Shown here: piece after piece, positions 39,016-51,090 of the stretch | Position numbering within the stretch: position 1 is the first letter of the stretch | How the letters are laid out: each line of letters begins with the position of its first letter | Source: Angiostrongylus vasorum | Taxonomy: Eukaryota > Nematoda > Chromadorea > Rhabditida > Metastrongylidae | Assembly (NCBI GenBank): GCA_018806985.1 | Contig: JADANN010000148.1 | Location: 558,001-622,000, forward strand | Direction: 5' to 3' | DNA length: 64,000 nucleotides | Notes under the pieces: generated by a model | The model's input: the letters and a program-made list of their open reading frames with translations, nothing else | The model's database searches: none | What the model was told of the DNA's origin: nothing | Program-made: the position numbers and the translations under genes

Positions 39016-41040
39016 GTGGTGATAAAGGTGTCGAATTTGTAATTATTCCTACTCAGTAGGATGTTAGAATAACAGAGGAGCATCTCAACGATGTTTATCT
39101 CTATCGAGCATCCTCTGAAAAAAGTACACAGAAATCAATACTGAAAGTTAAATATGGAGTGGGTCAATACTGCAATGGCAACGGATTTAGAGCCTTCAGT
39201 TATTTCTCGGCTTAAGAGTGACCATCCTACATGGCCTATCCTATACTTGCTTATTAGAACACATAAGCTTACTTCAACAGATGACCTTGCGTCCACCGAT
39301 CCGTCTTCATTTAAAGTGAGACCTATCATCAGTTGTATAGGTGGGCCAACGGATAGAATAGCGTCGTTCCCAAACCTTATCCTGACCCAGTTGCTGAAGT
39401 TCATTCCAACGCATTTGCCCAACACCAAAATATTTCTAGACCACCTACGGTGAGCAACCAAACAGCACGCATGTAATGGAGTCATTCGATGTTACTTCAC
39501 TTTATACCAACGTGTCGAATGACTCCGCAATGTAAGCCACTCTCGAGTTGCTAGTAGAGCACGAAAAAGAATATAAAAATGTACGGCTCGTCTATTGCAC
39601 AACTAATGACTCTCTCAAAACAGTGTCTTAGTTCAACCTTATGTGATCTAGAAAATATTTTGTACAAATTAGAGGGTTGGCCATGGGACAGCGTTTAGCA
39701 CCAAGCCTTGTTATTGCTTTTATGTATAAGGTGCAAGCCCCTGTTCTCGATTCCCGTCCCTTAGTCTACTGTCGGTACATAGACGACTGCTTCATCGTCT
39801 GTTCCACACAAGAACGGATGGATGAGTGCTTTGAATTATTAAACTGACAGTTAGAGTATATGAAATTTACACGGGAAAAAAAGCAGCCGAGAGCTAGCTT
39901 CCATTCTTGAGCGTCCAAATAAAGTTTTCGGAAAGTGGCTATATAACAAAATGGTATCGTAGGCCGAGTAGTAAAAATGTACTAGTTTACTACCTCTCCT
40001 GTCATCCTTCACGTACGAATAAAGCACTCATCAAGAACATTTACCGAACGTCTACTAAAAATGTGTGCACAGGAGAAGAGGAAAGGAAGGAGTCGCTAAA
40101 CCAGGCACGAAAAACAGCCATTTCGAATGGCTACGAAGAAGGACCCACTCGGGTTAGACAAGGACACAGGGAAGTTCCCCAAAATAATGTTTCCGACGTA
40201 AGTAAGATTTCTTTTAAGCTACCTTTCATAGCAAATGAAGTAAGTTGCGCCATTAAGAGGTGCCAAAAAAAATTGGTCTTGAAAAATTATGTTGCCGTTA
40301 TTGACTTCCCGCCCGATGCTCTAAGCCATTAGTTAGTTCGCAACTGCCTCCGTAATCGTTTGTGCGGTCTAGAAACTTGTGTAATCTGTCCTAAGGAATG
40401 GACGGGCATTGCATGAGCTTAGGTACAGTATACTTTATTTCATGTAAGACATACGCTGAAGAATAAATTGGGGAAACGGGTAGACCATTTTGTGTCCGCA
40501 TAAAAAAACATCTACATGGAAAAGTTAAAATTCGTCAAAACACACCTCTTGGAACATATAGGGCACGAAAGCACAATGGCGATGATTTTGAAGTCACTGT
40601 CCGGACACTAGCGCAGGAATCGTAAACATCAACGGGCAAAACTCTTGTGGCGTTTTGAATACATTTCAAAAACCCAAAGATTCAGACGTGACCTAGCGCC
40701 TTAACTCGAAATGATGGTTTGACTTCTGCGTGGGTCTGGCTCGCGACCCAATGTGAACAACAAGCTGGCAGTCCCACTCATAACAGCATGGCGAGTAGCC
40801 TTTTTGATCAATGTGGCGGCTATTTAAAAGTTTGATCTTCATTATTACTTTAGCCTTTTCTCCACCGAATAATAAGAGTATTCTTATATAAAATACGTCC
40901 AGGCTCTGAGGAAGACGAAATCGCCGGAACATGAGCAATCGACAAACAACACCAACACCAGCGAAAACGACAACGATAGCGAAGACCCTACGAACCTCGC
41001 ATTGGCTAAACAAGGTCAATTTATAAGATCATATAAATAA
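39016..41040 (+). mobile_element. Penelope-like element, 5' truncated, RT motifs intact in part
   Basis: From 39016: GDKGVEFVIIPTQ, EEHLNDVYLYRASSEK, then FKVRPIISCIGGPTDRI, ESFDVTSLYTN, MGQRLAPSLVIAFMYKV, YCRYIDDCFIVCS (catalytic YIDD kept), KWYRRPSSKNVLVYYLSCHP, CTGEEERKESLNQARKTAIS, LPFIANEVSCAIKRC, and a frameshifted remnant of the C-ICP zinc-like motif and GIY-YIG. At least five stops or frameshifts occur. The right terminal repeat (about 40870-41040) carries a decayed ribozyme-like motif at 40902-40937 (GGCTCTGAGGA present, GAAAC changed to GGAAC). Clearly related to 4380-6422 but from another copy. Confidence 0.85.
40902..40937 (+). ncRNA. decayed hammerhead-like motif
   Basis: GGCT, CTGAGGA, AGACGAAATCGCC, GGAAC, ATG, AGC. 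The first half is intact; the GAAA core and cleavage triplet are changed. Confidence 0.4.
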
Positions 41041-41097
41041 ATATAAAATGTCATAACTTTCTTCAAGCAAAGCTTTATTAATAAAAGTGAAAACCAT

Positions 41098-41810
41098 TTA
41101 AATCTGCACATTTTTGCGAACAAGAAACAAGTTTATTATTAAAGTTGCATAAAATTCTAGAGTTCTGGCAGCCGTGATCGTTTCGCTCGGATTCAAAAAG
41201 CTGTGATGTGATGAATCAGCTCGGTTGCAGACGAGCAAGCAGTCACCATAATCTTTTTTGATGCAATTTCGGCTATGAGAATTGCTGGGGGACTTGATCG
41301 CAATCCAACCATTGGGCTGAACGTCGCTAGTTGTCGTACAAAATTCACTTCTCGTCCAATTCCATGAAGAAAAGGGTCGTGTTTCTGCACAGAATAAGAA
41401 CAGACGACATTTCAAAACGGCAGTTTTTTTGATTACCGTTTAATTCACACGGCACCCACTTGTCGAGTTTTTTTGTCTTTCTTATGCGATTCAAGTGAGT
41501 GGAAATCATTCCTGTGCTTACGCCAAGCTGTTCTGCAAGCTCTCGGACAGTTGTTCGCGTGTTCGCTTCTACTAGTGCCTTCGTCAATTCGTCGTCGTCA
41601 AGTCCATTGGGACGTCCGCGTCCTTCCTTATCTTCGAGGTCGAAACCACCAGATCGGAATTCCCGGAACCATGTTCGCACTGTTGATTCACCAACACTGC
41701 CTTCACCCAAAACTTCACTAGTGTTTTGAGCCGTCTTTGTACGACCGAGTTTGAACCCACAAAAGAAAACTTGACGAAAATTCATTTTCGACATCTAAAA
41801 ATGCAAAGCT
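41098..41810 (-). mobile_element. mariner-type DNA transposon, broken transposase
   Basis: The ORF from 41794 starts MSKMNFRQVFFCGFKLGRTK and has the two helix-turn-helix parts of mariner transposases: GESTVRTWFREFRSGGFDLE, EGRGRPNGLDDDELTKALVE, then RELAEQLGVSTGMISTHLNR and the linker KWVPCELN. After LDEK, the first catalytic Asp of the DD34D triad, TGG has become TGA, followed by ILYDN and another stop. QWLD, PKLH-K and further decayed pieces continue to about 41150, and then the sequence stops short of the second and third Asp. It is therefore a non-autonomous, internally truncated copy. Full-length mariner transposases are about 345 residues; 149 codons remain open. Terminal inverted repeats were not identified. 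Confidence 0.85.
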
Positions 41811-42779
41811 CAAAGTCGGTAAAGGCATTCAATTTCTGAGAAAATATGAAAACATGTTTACAAATAGCACAAAATCAGCTTTCTAATGACCACTCCTTTG
41901 TGCGTAATACGGAAGATGTCTCTGGTTTTTTTAATTCGTAAAGTTTCGAGCCACGTATCATCGACGAGTGTGGTTGCGTGAAGAGCACACTGCAGCATTT
42001 ACCTCAACTATTTATCAACGCTTAGCATCAGCAAGATAACATCGATACTTTTAGAACGTCACTGAAAACTCGAGGTGAGATGCCTTAGAAGGAAAAATCG
42101 TTAAAAAACCTAATCCCATAACCATAAGCATTAACCAGCGCAGTGAATGCTGCCAGGCTAATGCGCAACAGTCTCGTACCACTAATGGAGCTAAATTGAA
42201 GCGACCTAGTTACAGCCCTAATTATGAGCGGCAACCGCTAAAAAAGCTATCTGCGATTGTGTTCTACAGTAACTCGAGCTATCAACGACCTAGCGCTTAA
42301 CGTCCAAAACCTTTTTCTCGAGAACCCTTAACCGATGCAGTGTTTGCCCTTTAAGAATGCACATTCCAGCGATATCGCAAGTGAATGCTTATGTCATTTA
42401 ACGATACTTGGGTAAAGTAGAAATAGATGGAAGTTTTGCGCTTGTCATGAAGATACTTAGTCGATTTTCGGTCCTCGCTTGTAGTCCAGGCCTAATTATT
42501 GTGCCTCGAATATAGTGACGTTAACAAGACTTTTTTGTGTGATTTAGTAGTCCTTCCCAGCTGAGAATGAAGCTATTTAATAATTGGTCGCCGGCTCACC
42601 TATGTTTGGTTCCTAATGTTTATTCTATTGTAATTCGAGGATACGATACGCTTGGAGGGAAAAAAAACCATCCCAGAAAAAGATCACGAGTATCTCATAA
42701 GCTTTCATTTTAGCGAATTGTGGGTAGTTGGAAGTATCTTTGACGTGGTTGAAGTATTAGCTCACATCTATGCTGCGTA
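41811..42779. other. no gene or repeat recognised
   Basis: AT-rich intergenic sequence without notable open frames. Confidence 0.4.
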
Positions 42780-43090
42780 AAGGAGTGCTGGTCTGTTGAA
42801 TCGAAAGGGTGAGCCCGGATTTGCGGGTCCAGTGGTTGGTTGGCGTCTTCTTTGAGTAGCTCGAATGTGGTTCATGCTGCAGTGTTTCTTCTGTAGTTGG
42901 TCCTCTTTCACTTTGTTCTCCATGCTCCTTTAAAGCTGAAGGTATGTATTTGAGGTGTTTTCAGTAATTAGACAATCATCCAGTTCGAGTTTTTCATCTT
43001 CGTACCACAACTACTTCATTAATTTAGCTTCTGTGAAAGTCGTCTCTGCTTCACTCGGATGGGCGACAAGTGTATCTCTACCGATCGTTT
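42780..43090 (-). mobile_element. RTE-type LINE fragment
   Basis: Minus frame reads YRRNTAAWTTFELLKEDANQ, PLDPQIRAHPFDSTD, aligning with RRRRAAW-SF-HLKEDTSEL and KNPKIRTHVFDS of 14700-15265. Strongly decayed, with stops on either side. Confidence 0.55.
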
Positions 43091-43589
43091 AAGGTTGCGG
43101 TTCTCTGGAAGCGATGTAGTCGTTTAGGGCACTTTCGCCACGGTTTTGGTCTCTAAAGCATTACTCGTACACGAAGTTGCTGAAAGCTTCAATAAGTGAT
43201 AGTCGGTAGAAAAGAGGTCTACGAGTATCGTGGGTAGGACAGCGTTCCGTAGCCCAGCTCATCCAGGCTCTGCAACAGCGATTGCGGGACGGGTGACTGC
43301 GCTAGGAAACGGATTGGTGAGTTTCTCTTAAGGGTGCGGTGAGCAACCGCTGAAGTTTCTCGTACATTTCGTCGATTTATTGAACTGGGTATACTTTCCG
43401 ACGAAATCGGATCCAGAAAGCTACCGTGCATTAAACCAGCTTTTCACCATTAATCGGTCGGTCGGATTTCTTTTCGTCCAAATTCGCTTTTGGGAAATGG
43501 TGCGGAGTTTCGACGTCGTAAAACCACTAAGCCGATCATCCTTGTTTGTCGTGGAGAATCAATTTTTTCGTTGCAGGTTACAACACAGG

Positions 43590-43590
<1 letters not shown>
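43091..43590. other. no gene recognised
   Basis: A + frame at 43380-43691 runs into the TA repeat and is treated as chance. Confidence 0.35.

Positions 43591-43591
<1 letters not shown>

Positions 43592-43670
<79 letters not shown>
43592..43670. repeat. TA microsatellite
   Basis: Two long (TA) runs separated by a short CACATATACA interruption. Tyr/Ile repeats in the frames across it are artefacts. Confidence 0.95.
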
Positions 43671-43674
<4 letters not shown>

Positions 43675-43684
43675 GCGAATGTAA

Positions 43685-43979
43685 CCATTAGTGAGCGAAT
43701 GTAGCGCAGTGGTTAGAGATGAACTGCAATACACATGAATTCGTCCTCAAACCTTAGACCGACCAAGCTCTTCATCTCTCCGAGCTCGCCAAATCAGTAC
43801 CAGATCTGTCTGGGAGGACTGCAGCACTATTTCAATAGACCAGGAGGTCACGGCGAGTATATAGGGCGGTTATGCGTTAAATCAATACTAATGGTGCTTT
43901 ATGAACTCGAATGCATAGCCCATCTCTCAGCGATTGATCAAAACAGAGAGCTTTACCCTTTATCCCTTAAATGTCGTAG

Positions 43980-43980
<1 letters not shown>
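43685..43980 (+). repeat. SINE-like family A, copy 4
   Basis: GTAGCGCAGTGGTTAGAG head (A box), TCTCCGAGCTCGCCAAATCA, ACCAGATCTGTCTGGGAG, TCAGCGATTGATCAAAAC and the CCCTTTATCCC tail. It is flanked on both sides by TA microsatellites. Confidence 0.7.

Positions 43981-43982
<2 letters not shown>

Positions 43983-44062
<80 letters not shown>
43983..44062. repeat. TA microsatellite
   Basis: About 40 uninterrupted TA units directly after the SINE tail. Confidence 0.95.
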
Positions 44063-44066
<4 letters not shown>

Positions 44067-44394
44067 TACCAGGAATTCGATTCTTTTCTCAATCAAATGG
44101 TGATATAGTAAAGATAAAAGTGAAAAAAATTTTATCACAGGCGTGTACAGTGTTTCGCGCAAATCTTGGAACACCCTGATGTAAACTTTTCTAAAGTTTG
44201 AAGAAAGATAGAAGCAATGTTACAGCGGTTGTTTGACGCATGTTAGACTGAATTGTTCACCTAAACGCTGTGAACGTTATGAGACATTGATGCCCGCGAA
44301 GAAATGCAGTGGTGCTGACGGATTTACGAGAAATTTCTTCATTTTCATGATCAAACAATTAAGCAAGACAAATGTTAGCTTGACACGACTGAAT

Positions 44395-44668
44395 TAGTGG
44401 AGCAGCGGTCGGAAGCGCCCTGCAATACACACATGGGATCGATCCCGGCGCCAGTGGCTCAGCAAGCCTTCCATCCTTCCGGGATCGGCAAATTGGTACC
44501 AGACTTGTCTCGGAGTTTAGTTGCACTGGCTTCATACACTAGTATGCCACCGCGAGTATTGTGAAAGCCAGATATGCGTGCAATCATCTCCAACGATGCT
44601 TAGTGAATGCGAAGGCATGGCTCATTCCTCAGGGATTGATCGACGCCGAGAGCTTTAATCTTCAGATC
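44395..44668 (+). repeat. SINE-like family A, copy 5
   Basis: GTGGAGCAGCGGTCGGAAG head, ATGGGATCGATCCCGGCG (B box), CCGGGATCGGCAAATTGGTA, CCACCGCGAGTATTGTGAAA and CAGGGATTGATCGACGCC. Confidence 0.72.
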
Positions 44669-45645
44669 TTTTACGGCTGAATTTCTGAGAAAGAGCTGAT
44701 TAAAAAAGATGGAATTGGATGGTCACTATGTGAGGAATTCCGTTATCCATAGTACTAGTCACACCTTGTTGCGATCGATTATCAGAACTTCCTCAAGTAA
44801 GTTAAACTCACGGTGAATGGTTTTCACTATATGCCCGAAACGACAATATTGAATTGTTACCCAGATGTGGTGGAAACAGTATTACCATAGTCAACTTCCA
44901 AGCGTGCATACTTTTTGGCACAGCCCCTACGTAGGAGCAGCAGAACAGGAGGAAATTTTGAAGACCGACAAAAAACAACTATGCCATCTAATTTCAACTT
45001 TATGACGTCGGTTATTGTCATTTAGGTACTAGAAGGAACCTCGTCATCCTAGTTTGAAGGCTTGTGAGATTATCTGAAACCTGAAGGAACTAAAAGTGAC
45101 CCGAACGCGCATTGTTAACTTGCACTTCATGATGTCCATACCGAAGCATGGATAAGTATGGCCCAGGATGTCTTGGCGATTATTAAGATGAACGCTAAAT
45201 TCTCATGGAATTTGTCACAGGTGAATTTTTGTAAATGTCTTTAGTCGTGCGCAACATACTCCTCTTCTAACTGCTCTTCGTTAAACCGCTTCACCTCCAA
45301 GAAATTGAGTGTTGTGCACATGATTTGTGATAAATAGATATTCTTGTATTCTTGCATACAAAAGACGAAGCATACAGCGTTTATCGCTCGCTGAGCCATC
45401 ACCTATAAAGGCACCGTGTATTCGACTTCACCAAGCACCGCAGATTGAACGAGCAGTTTTTCCCACACAGTGACTTCCGGACGCCTACCATTGTACCATA
45501 TTAGTGTTTCTATGCTCTCATACTAACGAAGGCGAAACATAAGTGAGGAAAGGCTTCGCTTGCTAGGAGCACGGGATCGGAACGAAGATCGTGTGTGAGT
45601 GTGGCTAGGCAGGCTTATGCGGTGTGCCAGACCCTTTTCTTACAC

Positions 45646-45648
<3 letters not shown>
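44669..45648. other. no gene recognised
   Basis: No frame or repeat of note. Ends at a TA microsatellite (45649-45690). Confidence 0.4.

Positions 45649-45690
<42 letters not shown>
45649..45690. repeat. TA microsatellite next to foldback
   Basis: About 20 TA units, ending exactly where the left arm of the foldback starts. Confidence 0.95.
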
Positions 45691-45691
<1 letters not shown>

Positions 45692-47594
45692 TAGAAACTA
45701 TAAACTGGAATAAAAAAAAGAGTTCATTGGGGTTAACACACCTCCCTGCTATCACCAAAACAATATCGGCTGGGAAATGTAAGAAATTCGTCTAAGTATT
45801 AGAGTACGGCGTGGACAACACTTAAGCGTACCTGCTCTGCGGAAAGTCGTGATTTAACCGCTGCTTAAGAATAGGATAGTATAGTTTTATCTTATCCTAA
45901 GATAAACTCACTACTAAAAGCTCGGAAGATCTTTGTAGACGATGGATACGAGGAAACGAATCGAATGTGAGAAGTGCTGTGATCCGCACAGTAGACGTCA
46001 AGACGGGTTATATAAAAATAAAAAAAAACTCACTACTACGTTTTCTTTTTTCTTGTTGGAGTAGTGTTTTTAGAGTGGAAGGCGACAGATGCGGAAGAAT
46101 GTGTGCTGGAATAGGGGTTGTTTTTCCTCTTTATGCAAATATTGGCTAGATTTAATATGGAGACCTACAGAGGGTCTCAGTGGAGAAGTTAGGCGTGGTG
46201 AAGCTGGACAAAAAACGAGTGAACGAGTGAAGTGAACGAAAAACATCGAATCATCTTTTGGTGGCTTTGAAAATTAAAATATAAGTATTCATATGCCTGC
46301 CAATCACGATTTGGTAGTCCTTCAAGATCCAGGTGGCACAATGATACCACTGAAGTTTGAAGAAAGTCCTCTGCGATTCTCACTCATATCTCCGTCATGA
46401 CAACGTCTACCCACCTCCATATCAAATCATTAATGACGTTCTACTCTAGCGCCCCCCCCCCACTCATCCGTCCGCGGTCTCTCTACAGATGTTTTGTCTT
46501 GTCGCAGAAGAACAATCCTGCAGAGGAACAAAGCGTAATATCTGGTCCATTAAACTTCTTCAAAACAATGGCTCAGAGATTTGCATGTTAGCGTTCAAAA
46601 TACATTGCCTTAATTAGACAGAAAATGCCTGCAACAAGAGGATCTCCGACTACTTGACTAGAATTATAAACGAAGATTCCCGAAGAGAAATATAGTTGTG
46701 TTCCTTGGACGAGCCAGTCCCTGCGTGGAACTTAGCGACGTTAGAAAATCGAATGCACATTATGGTAGTTACCTATTCGACGTACTCGATGATAGCGGAA
46801 GAAAACACGAGGACTAGTGAGAAGGGTTTGATTGGCATAGAACGGAATATAACGTCAAAATGTGTTGGAAATTGCTCTATTATGAGAGCAATAATGCAAA
46901 AACAGAATCGTAGTTCAACTTAGAATAGTATCACAGCTAATATTTCGTTTCATATGTTGTAAAAAATAAACATATACAGAGAAAGAACGTTTTCGAAGAG
47001 CTTTCCTATTCTTTATCACAAGCATAGTTCAGCTCTAGAAATATTTTTTCTGTGCTCGTTCACTCGTTTTTGTCCAGCTTCTCCACGCCTAACTTCTTCA
47101 CTGAGACCCTCTGTAGGTCTCCATATTAAATCTAGCCAATATTTGCATAAAAGAGGAAAAACAGCCCTATTCCAGCACACATTCTCCCGAGTTTATCGCC
47201 TTCCACTCTAAAAAAACACTACTCCAACAACATAAAAGAGAACGTAGTAGTGAGTTTTTTTTTATTTTTTATATAACCCGTCTTGACGTCTACTGTACGG
47301 ATCCCAGCACTTCTCACATTCGATTCGTTTCCTCGCATCCATCGTTTACAATGATCTTCCGAGCTTTTAGTAGTGAGTTTATCTTAGGATAAGATAAAAC
47401 TATACTATCCTATTCTTAAGCAGCGGTTAAATCACCACTTTCCGCAGAGCAAGTAAGCTTAAGTGTTGTCCACGCCGTACTCTAATACTTAGATGATTTT
47501 CTTACATTTCCCAGCCGATATCGTTTTGGTGATAGCAGGGAAGTGTGCTAACTCCAATGAGCTCTTTTTTTTTATTCCAGTTTATAGTTTCTAG
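45691..47594. mobile_element. foldback element with two 540-bp inverted arms
   Basis: Left arm 45691-46230 and right arm 47055-47594 are inverted copies, ending CTAGAAACTATAAACTGGAA at the left and the reverse at the right. They share ATCTTATCCTAAGATAAACT, GGTTATATAAAAATA, TGTGTGCTGGAATAG and GAGACCTACAGAGGGTCTCA. Small differences throughout (a rough count suggests about 95% identity) argue against a simple assembly duplication. The 824-bp spacer holds short frames on both strands (46383-46189 minus, 46696-46923 plus) with no recognised domain. The long arms and lack of transposase suggest a foldback-type non-autonomous DNA element. Related fragments lie at 10690-10815 and perhaps 32075. Confidence 0.75.
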
Positions 47595-49307
47595 CACTTT
47601 ACATAGTTATCCATAGTCTTCGACATGTTCATTTGTAGTAGAAGAAAAACACAAAGTTGACATATCCACAAAATTGCGCATTGATTTAAATACGTGGACG
47701 ATAAAAAACTGGTCCCTCAGCATTAAACGAATATAATATTCTTTAAAAGACATTTGAATATGGATATCTTTAGTAACAGAGACTTGGAAGTCTTGTTATG
47801 ATGAAGTTTCGGTTCTCATATACGTGGATCTTTTTTTTTCGTTTATTGCCTTCGATATCGGTATGCCGAGGTTCCGAAAAAAGTGATCAAGCTGCATGAA
47901 GAAGTTCGTCAAAAACGAGTTAGTGCTGTATCCTAAGTAACTGTTGTTGTCGGTATTGCTACACTTACGTCAAATTTTTTAGGGTGCACTTGCTGCAGAG
48001 GTCCTATTTAAAAAATTTATCCCCCCCCCCAGTTTTTTGCGACCTTGTGGTTTAAAAAAAATCGCATACTTTTGAAAGAATATAGGATTCCAGGGTACGC
48101 CATGTCCTCAAATCATCCACACCCCGTTGCGTAAGCAATTATCGAGAAGCCAGAAACCGAATTACATCAGGAGTGGCTGCCATTAATCTACCTCCTTATC
48201 GGAAATGACGACATCGCCTAATGCGATTTTTCAGTAAAGTATCGTAGAGGTCACCTTGAAGAGCTGAAAATTTCGATTTTTCGAGCAAACCCTAGTCACT
48301 TAGATTTGCCGAGTTTTACTAAACCCAACAACAGATAAAGGTTCGCAAGAAAGGGTTCTTAAGGATATTTCAAGGATACTTCAGGATATTTCATAAGGAG
48401 TCCCAGATTTCCAGCTTCTCATTATACTAAAACCATGTTCTAATCGCACTCGTTTCAACAAATGTCGTCGTTGCAATGCTAAGAAACTCTCATACAAAAC
48501 TACATAGAAAATGTCGTTGCAATGCTAAGAAACTCCTATACAAAGCTACATGGAAAATGTATAAGAAGCAGAACACTTTCACTGCATCTTAACCCATAAA
48601 TCTCTAATGATTTTTTGAAAATTTTTGAGATTTGGAAGTTTCTAGGCTGCTGTAGTGACCTGCTTCTCACTCAAATTCACTTCGTTTTTCCTTGTTTTCA
48701 AGGGTTTGGAAATCCAAACTTGATTTTTAGGTTATGACTCTTGGTTCTGAAGCAAGTGTGCTCCAACAAAGAGCAATAGTGTGCCGGTAAATGGAAAGGG
48801 GTACTGACACTGATGACTCAACAGCCAATCCACTAAAACGGACCAACTTATTGCAAGGGACTGCGTCGAACTACTTAATAGGAAATTTGTTAATCAAACT
48901 TCACTCAAGGTCCCCCCTGTGTAGGGAGGATTTTGACTTCCAAATGAAAATCCTGTGCATAACAAGAATTCCGCCGAGTTTCTTTTTGTTCATCAACTTT
49001 CTTCCACGGTCTTAGACTCTTTAGGTATGACTTTCCAGCTGGGAAAGAAATAACGGACGAATTAAAGGAATTTGGCATCCTATGAACGAAATATTAAGCT
49101 TACTAACCGGACCTACCTACGGTTTCAATGAAGCAAATTAGAGTACGAAAACGCTAGCTGAGAAACTGACTGCAATACAAAATGTTGCCAATATTAATTA
49201 GAACATTTTAGTAAAAGTGGGCTGACTGAGAGCGCCAGTATATTACTAAATTTTTTTTCGATCACTACTTAAGGACGTTGATTAGCGACCACAAAGAACA
49301 AAGAATG
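47595..49307. other. no gene recognised; local tandem duplication
   Basis: Contains a 47-bp tandem duplication at 48466-48559 and a poly-C run near 48021. The frame at 48791-49015 has no hallmark. Confidence 0.4.
48466..48559. repeat. 47-bp tandem duplication
   Basis: GTCGTTGCAATGCTAAGAAA followed by CTCTCATACAAAACTACATA is repeated next door with four or five changes. Confidence 0.85.
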
Positions 49308-49430
49308 AGGCGTTCGGCGTTGATCAAGTCCTGAACGGCACGTCATCCATTTGAATTCATCAGGCATCGTAGAGTAGAGTTGACTGGATGCACAACTGGC
49401 CTTTGCAACCACTTAGTATGATCTGCTAAT
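49308..49430 (-). repeat. SINE-like family A, copy 6 (3' part only)
   Basis: Reverse orientation: GGCGTTCGGCGTTGATCAAG, GAATTCATCAGGCATCGTAG, ACTGGCCTTTGCAACCACTT. The head is missing. Confidence 0.55.
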
Positions 49431-50650
49431 AAATAAAGTGCGTTTTTTTCCCACCATTTCCGGTCCCAATTCGTCGACCCAAGGGTGAAGGAGGAGTTGC
49501 TATTCTAGAGGCGTTGGATTCGCTACGAGCTGTGAACATCTCTAGAAAATCTTCGTTTTTTCTATATTATTATCTTTCATTTGCCACTCTCAGTTGAGCA
49601 AGAGAACGTTGGAAACCAACATTATCAGAATCATCGACCAGTTACATTATCTATTGTCTCGAGTTTCACTCTGAGTCCTTTCCCGATAATTAGACTTCCA
49701 TATTACTCAAAAAAATGAAGGGAGAACGTCGAAAAACGACTGAATCCTTGCCGCCGAAAATTCGAGCTATTTTTTGCCCTTTTGAGACTGTCGTGATCTT
49801 TGATTGCAGTAGAAGTTCAGCCTTGAGATTTACGAACACCTCTGGCATCTGGAAGAAATTGAAACAGTTGTCAACCGTATTCTTCATCAGATGAAGGAAT
49901 CACCTCTTAGCATTTTTCCAGACAATTAAGCAGAATGAAGAGCGCCGATATTGAAAACGAAAAACGGAAATGATGCTATTGGCCTATTCGGGGAAAAAAA
50001 GGCTGTAGAATCATCTTCCTTAAAAGTGCAAATTTATATTTATCTATATCGCAAATGAAACTAGAAGGAGCTTTCTCTCTTTATGGTAAACGAAAAATGC
50101 CGTGAGATAGTTTTGTCACTGAATCATTTCCAACTTCACTTAACATAATGAGTGCTAGTTTGTTCTGTAGAACGAAGTTTCAGTCTGCTGATCCCCTTAT
50201 TCTTCACAGTTTACAGTTTTTTATTTCTTAAATTTAGTTATTTATAAGTGGGAATTTCTTTTGGAAATGAGTATCATGACAGACTTGGGATTGGAAACAC
50301 AGTTGTGTCATACCACAATGTGAAACAAATACAACGGCGTTATTTCATCTGAGCCTAATTGAATTTTATTAAGTTGTTCATTCCTGTTTTGGTTGAACCA
50401 GTTCCCAAGACAAGTTGACCTTCTCTCAATACATGGATATCCGCATGGAGTTCGCTTACCTTGCAATCCACTGGTATCCGCCCACACCTCCATTGCTTCG
50501 CCGCGCACTCACCCACATTGAATCAAATCCTCTTCCCCACAATTTCCTTCGCTAGTGTATTCGCATTTCCTCATGATCCTTAACACATGGACAATTTAGA
50601 GTTGACGGCTGCTCATACACAAGCAAAAGCTCATCAAAACTTGCTATTCA
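49431..50650. other. no gene recognised
   Basis: AT-rich intergenic sequence; only short overlapping frames. Confidence 0.4.
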
Positions 50651-51090
50651 GCTTCGTTTTCATTTACTTGATACTTGATACTTGAATGGTTCATCCTCAC
50701 CGGTTTTGCGGGCCTCAGCATAATCTCCATTTTTCGGAGATTTGCTGGTTAAGTCATTGTAGTTCTTGCTGGCTAAGCCATTGTGGTTCCCTGGAATCCC
50801 GAGGTCAGCTTGGTCAAAGTCTACGCCAGGTCTTCATCACTCCAGGCAGCTGCCGCCGTTGTGGATCAGAGGGAGATTTGCTGCCATACGACTTTGATAT
50901 CAGGACGGTGTTCGATCCTGTTGTTGGTTCACTCTTAGCTAGGCTTCCTATTGGAAACGCCGGACCCCTTCTCAGCCTGGTAGACCTTGCCAGGGAAACG
51001 AATTCCCCGCTCTACATCACAGTCCGACACCCAGGAACACCTTCCAGCCACGATGAGGCGGTAAACCGTTGGGAGGCTTCGTTTCTATTA
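50651..51090 (-). repeat. SINE-like family B, copy 2, with target-site duplication
   Basis: Opposite orientation to copy 1: the tail CTTGATACTTGATACTTGAA comes first, the head CGGTTTACCGCCTC (reverse) last. Flanked by GCTTCGTTTTCATTA-like duplications at 50651-50665 and 51076-51090. It has an internal 20-bp duplication around GCTGGTTAAGTCATTGTAG. A 163-codon + frame across it (50686-51177) is the longest over any family B copy but does not keep one frame in the other copies. Confidence 0.72.

Noticed and set aside
43450..44179. Frames with long Tyr/Ile repeats
   Set aside because: Translation of TA microsatellites, not protein.
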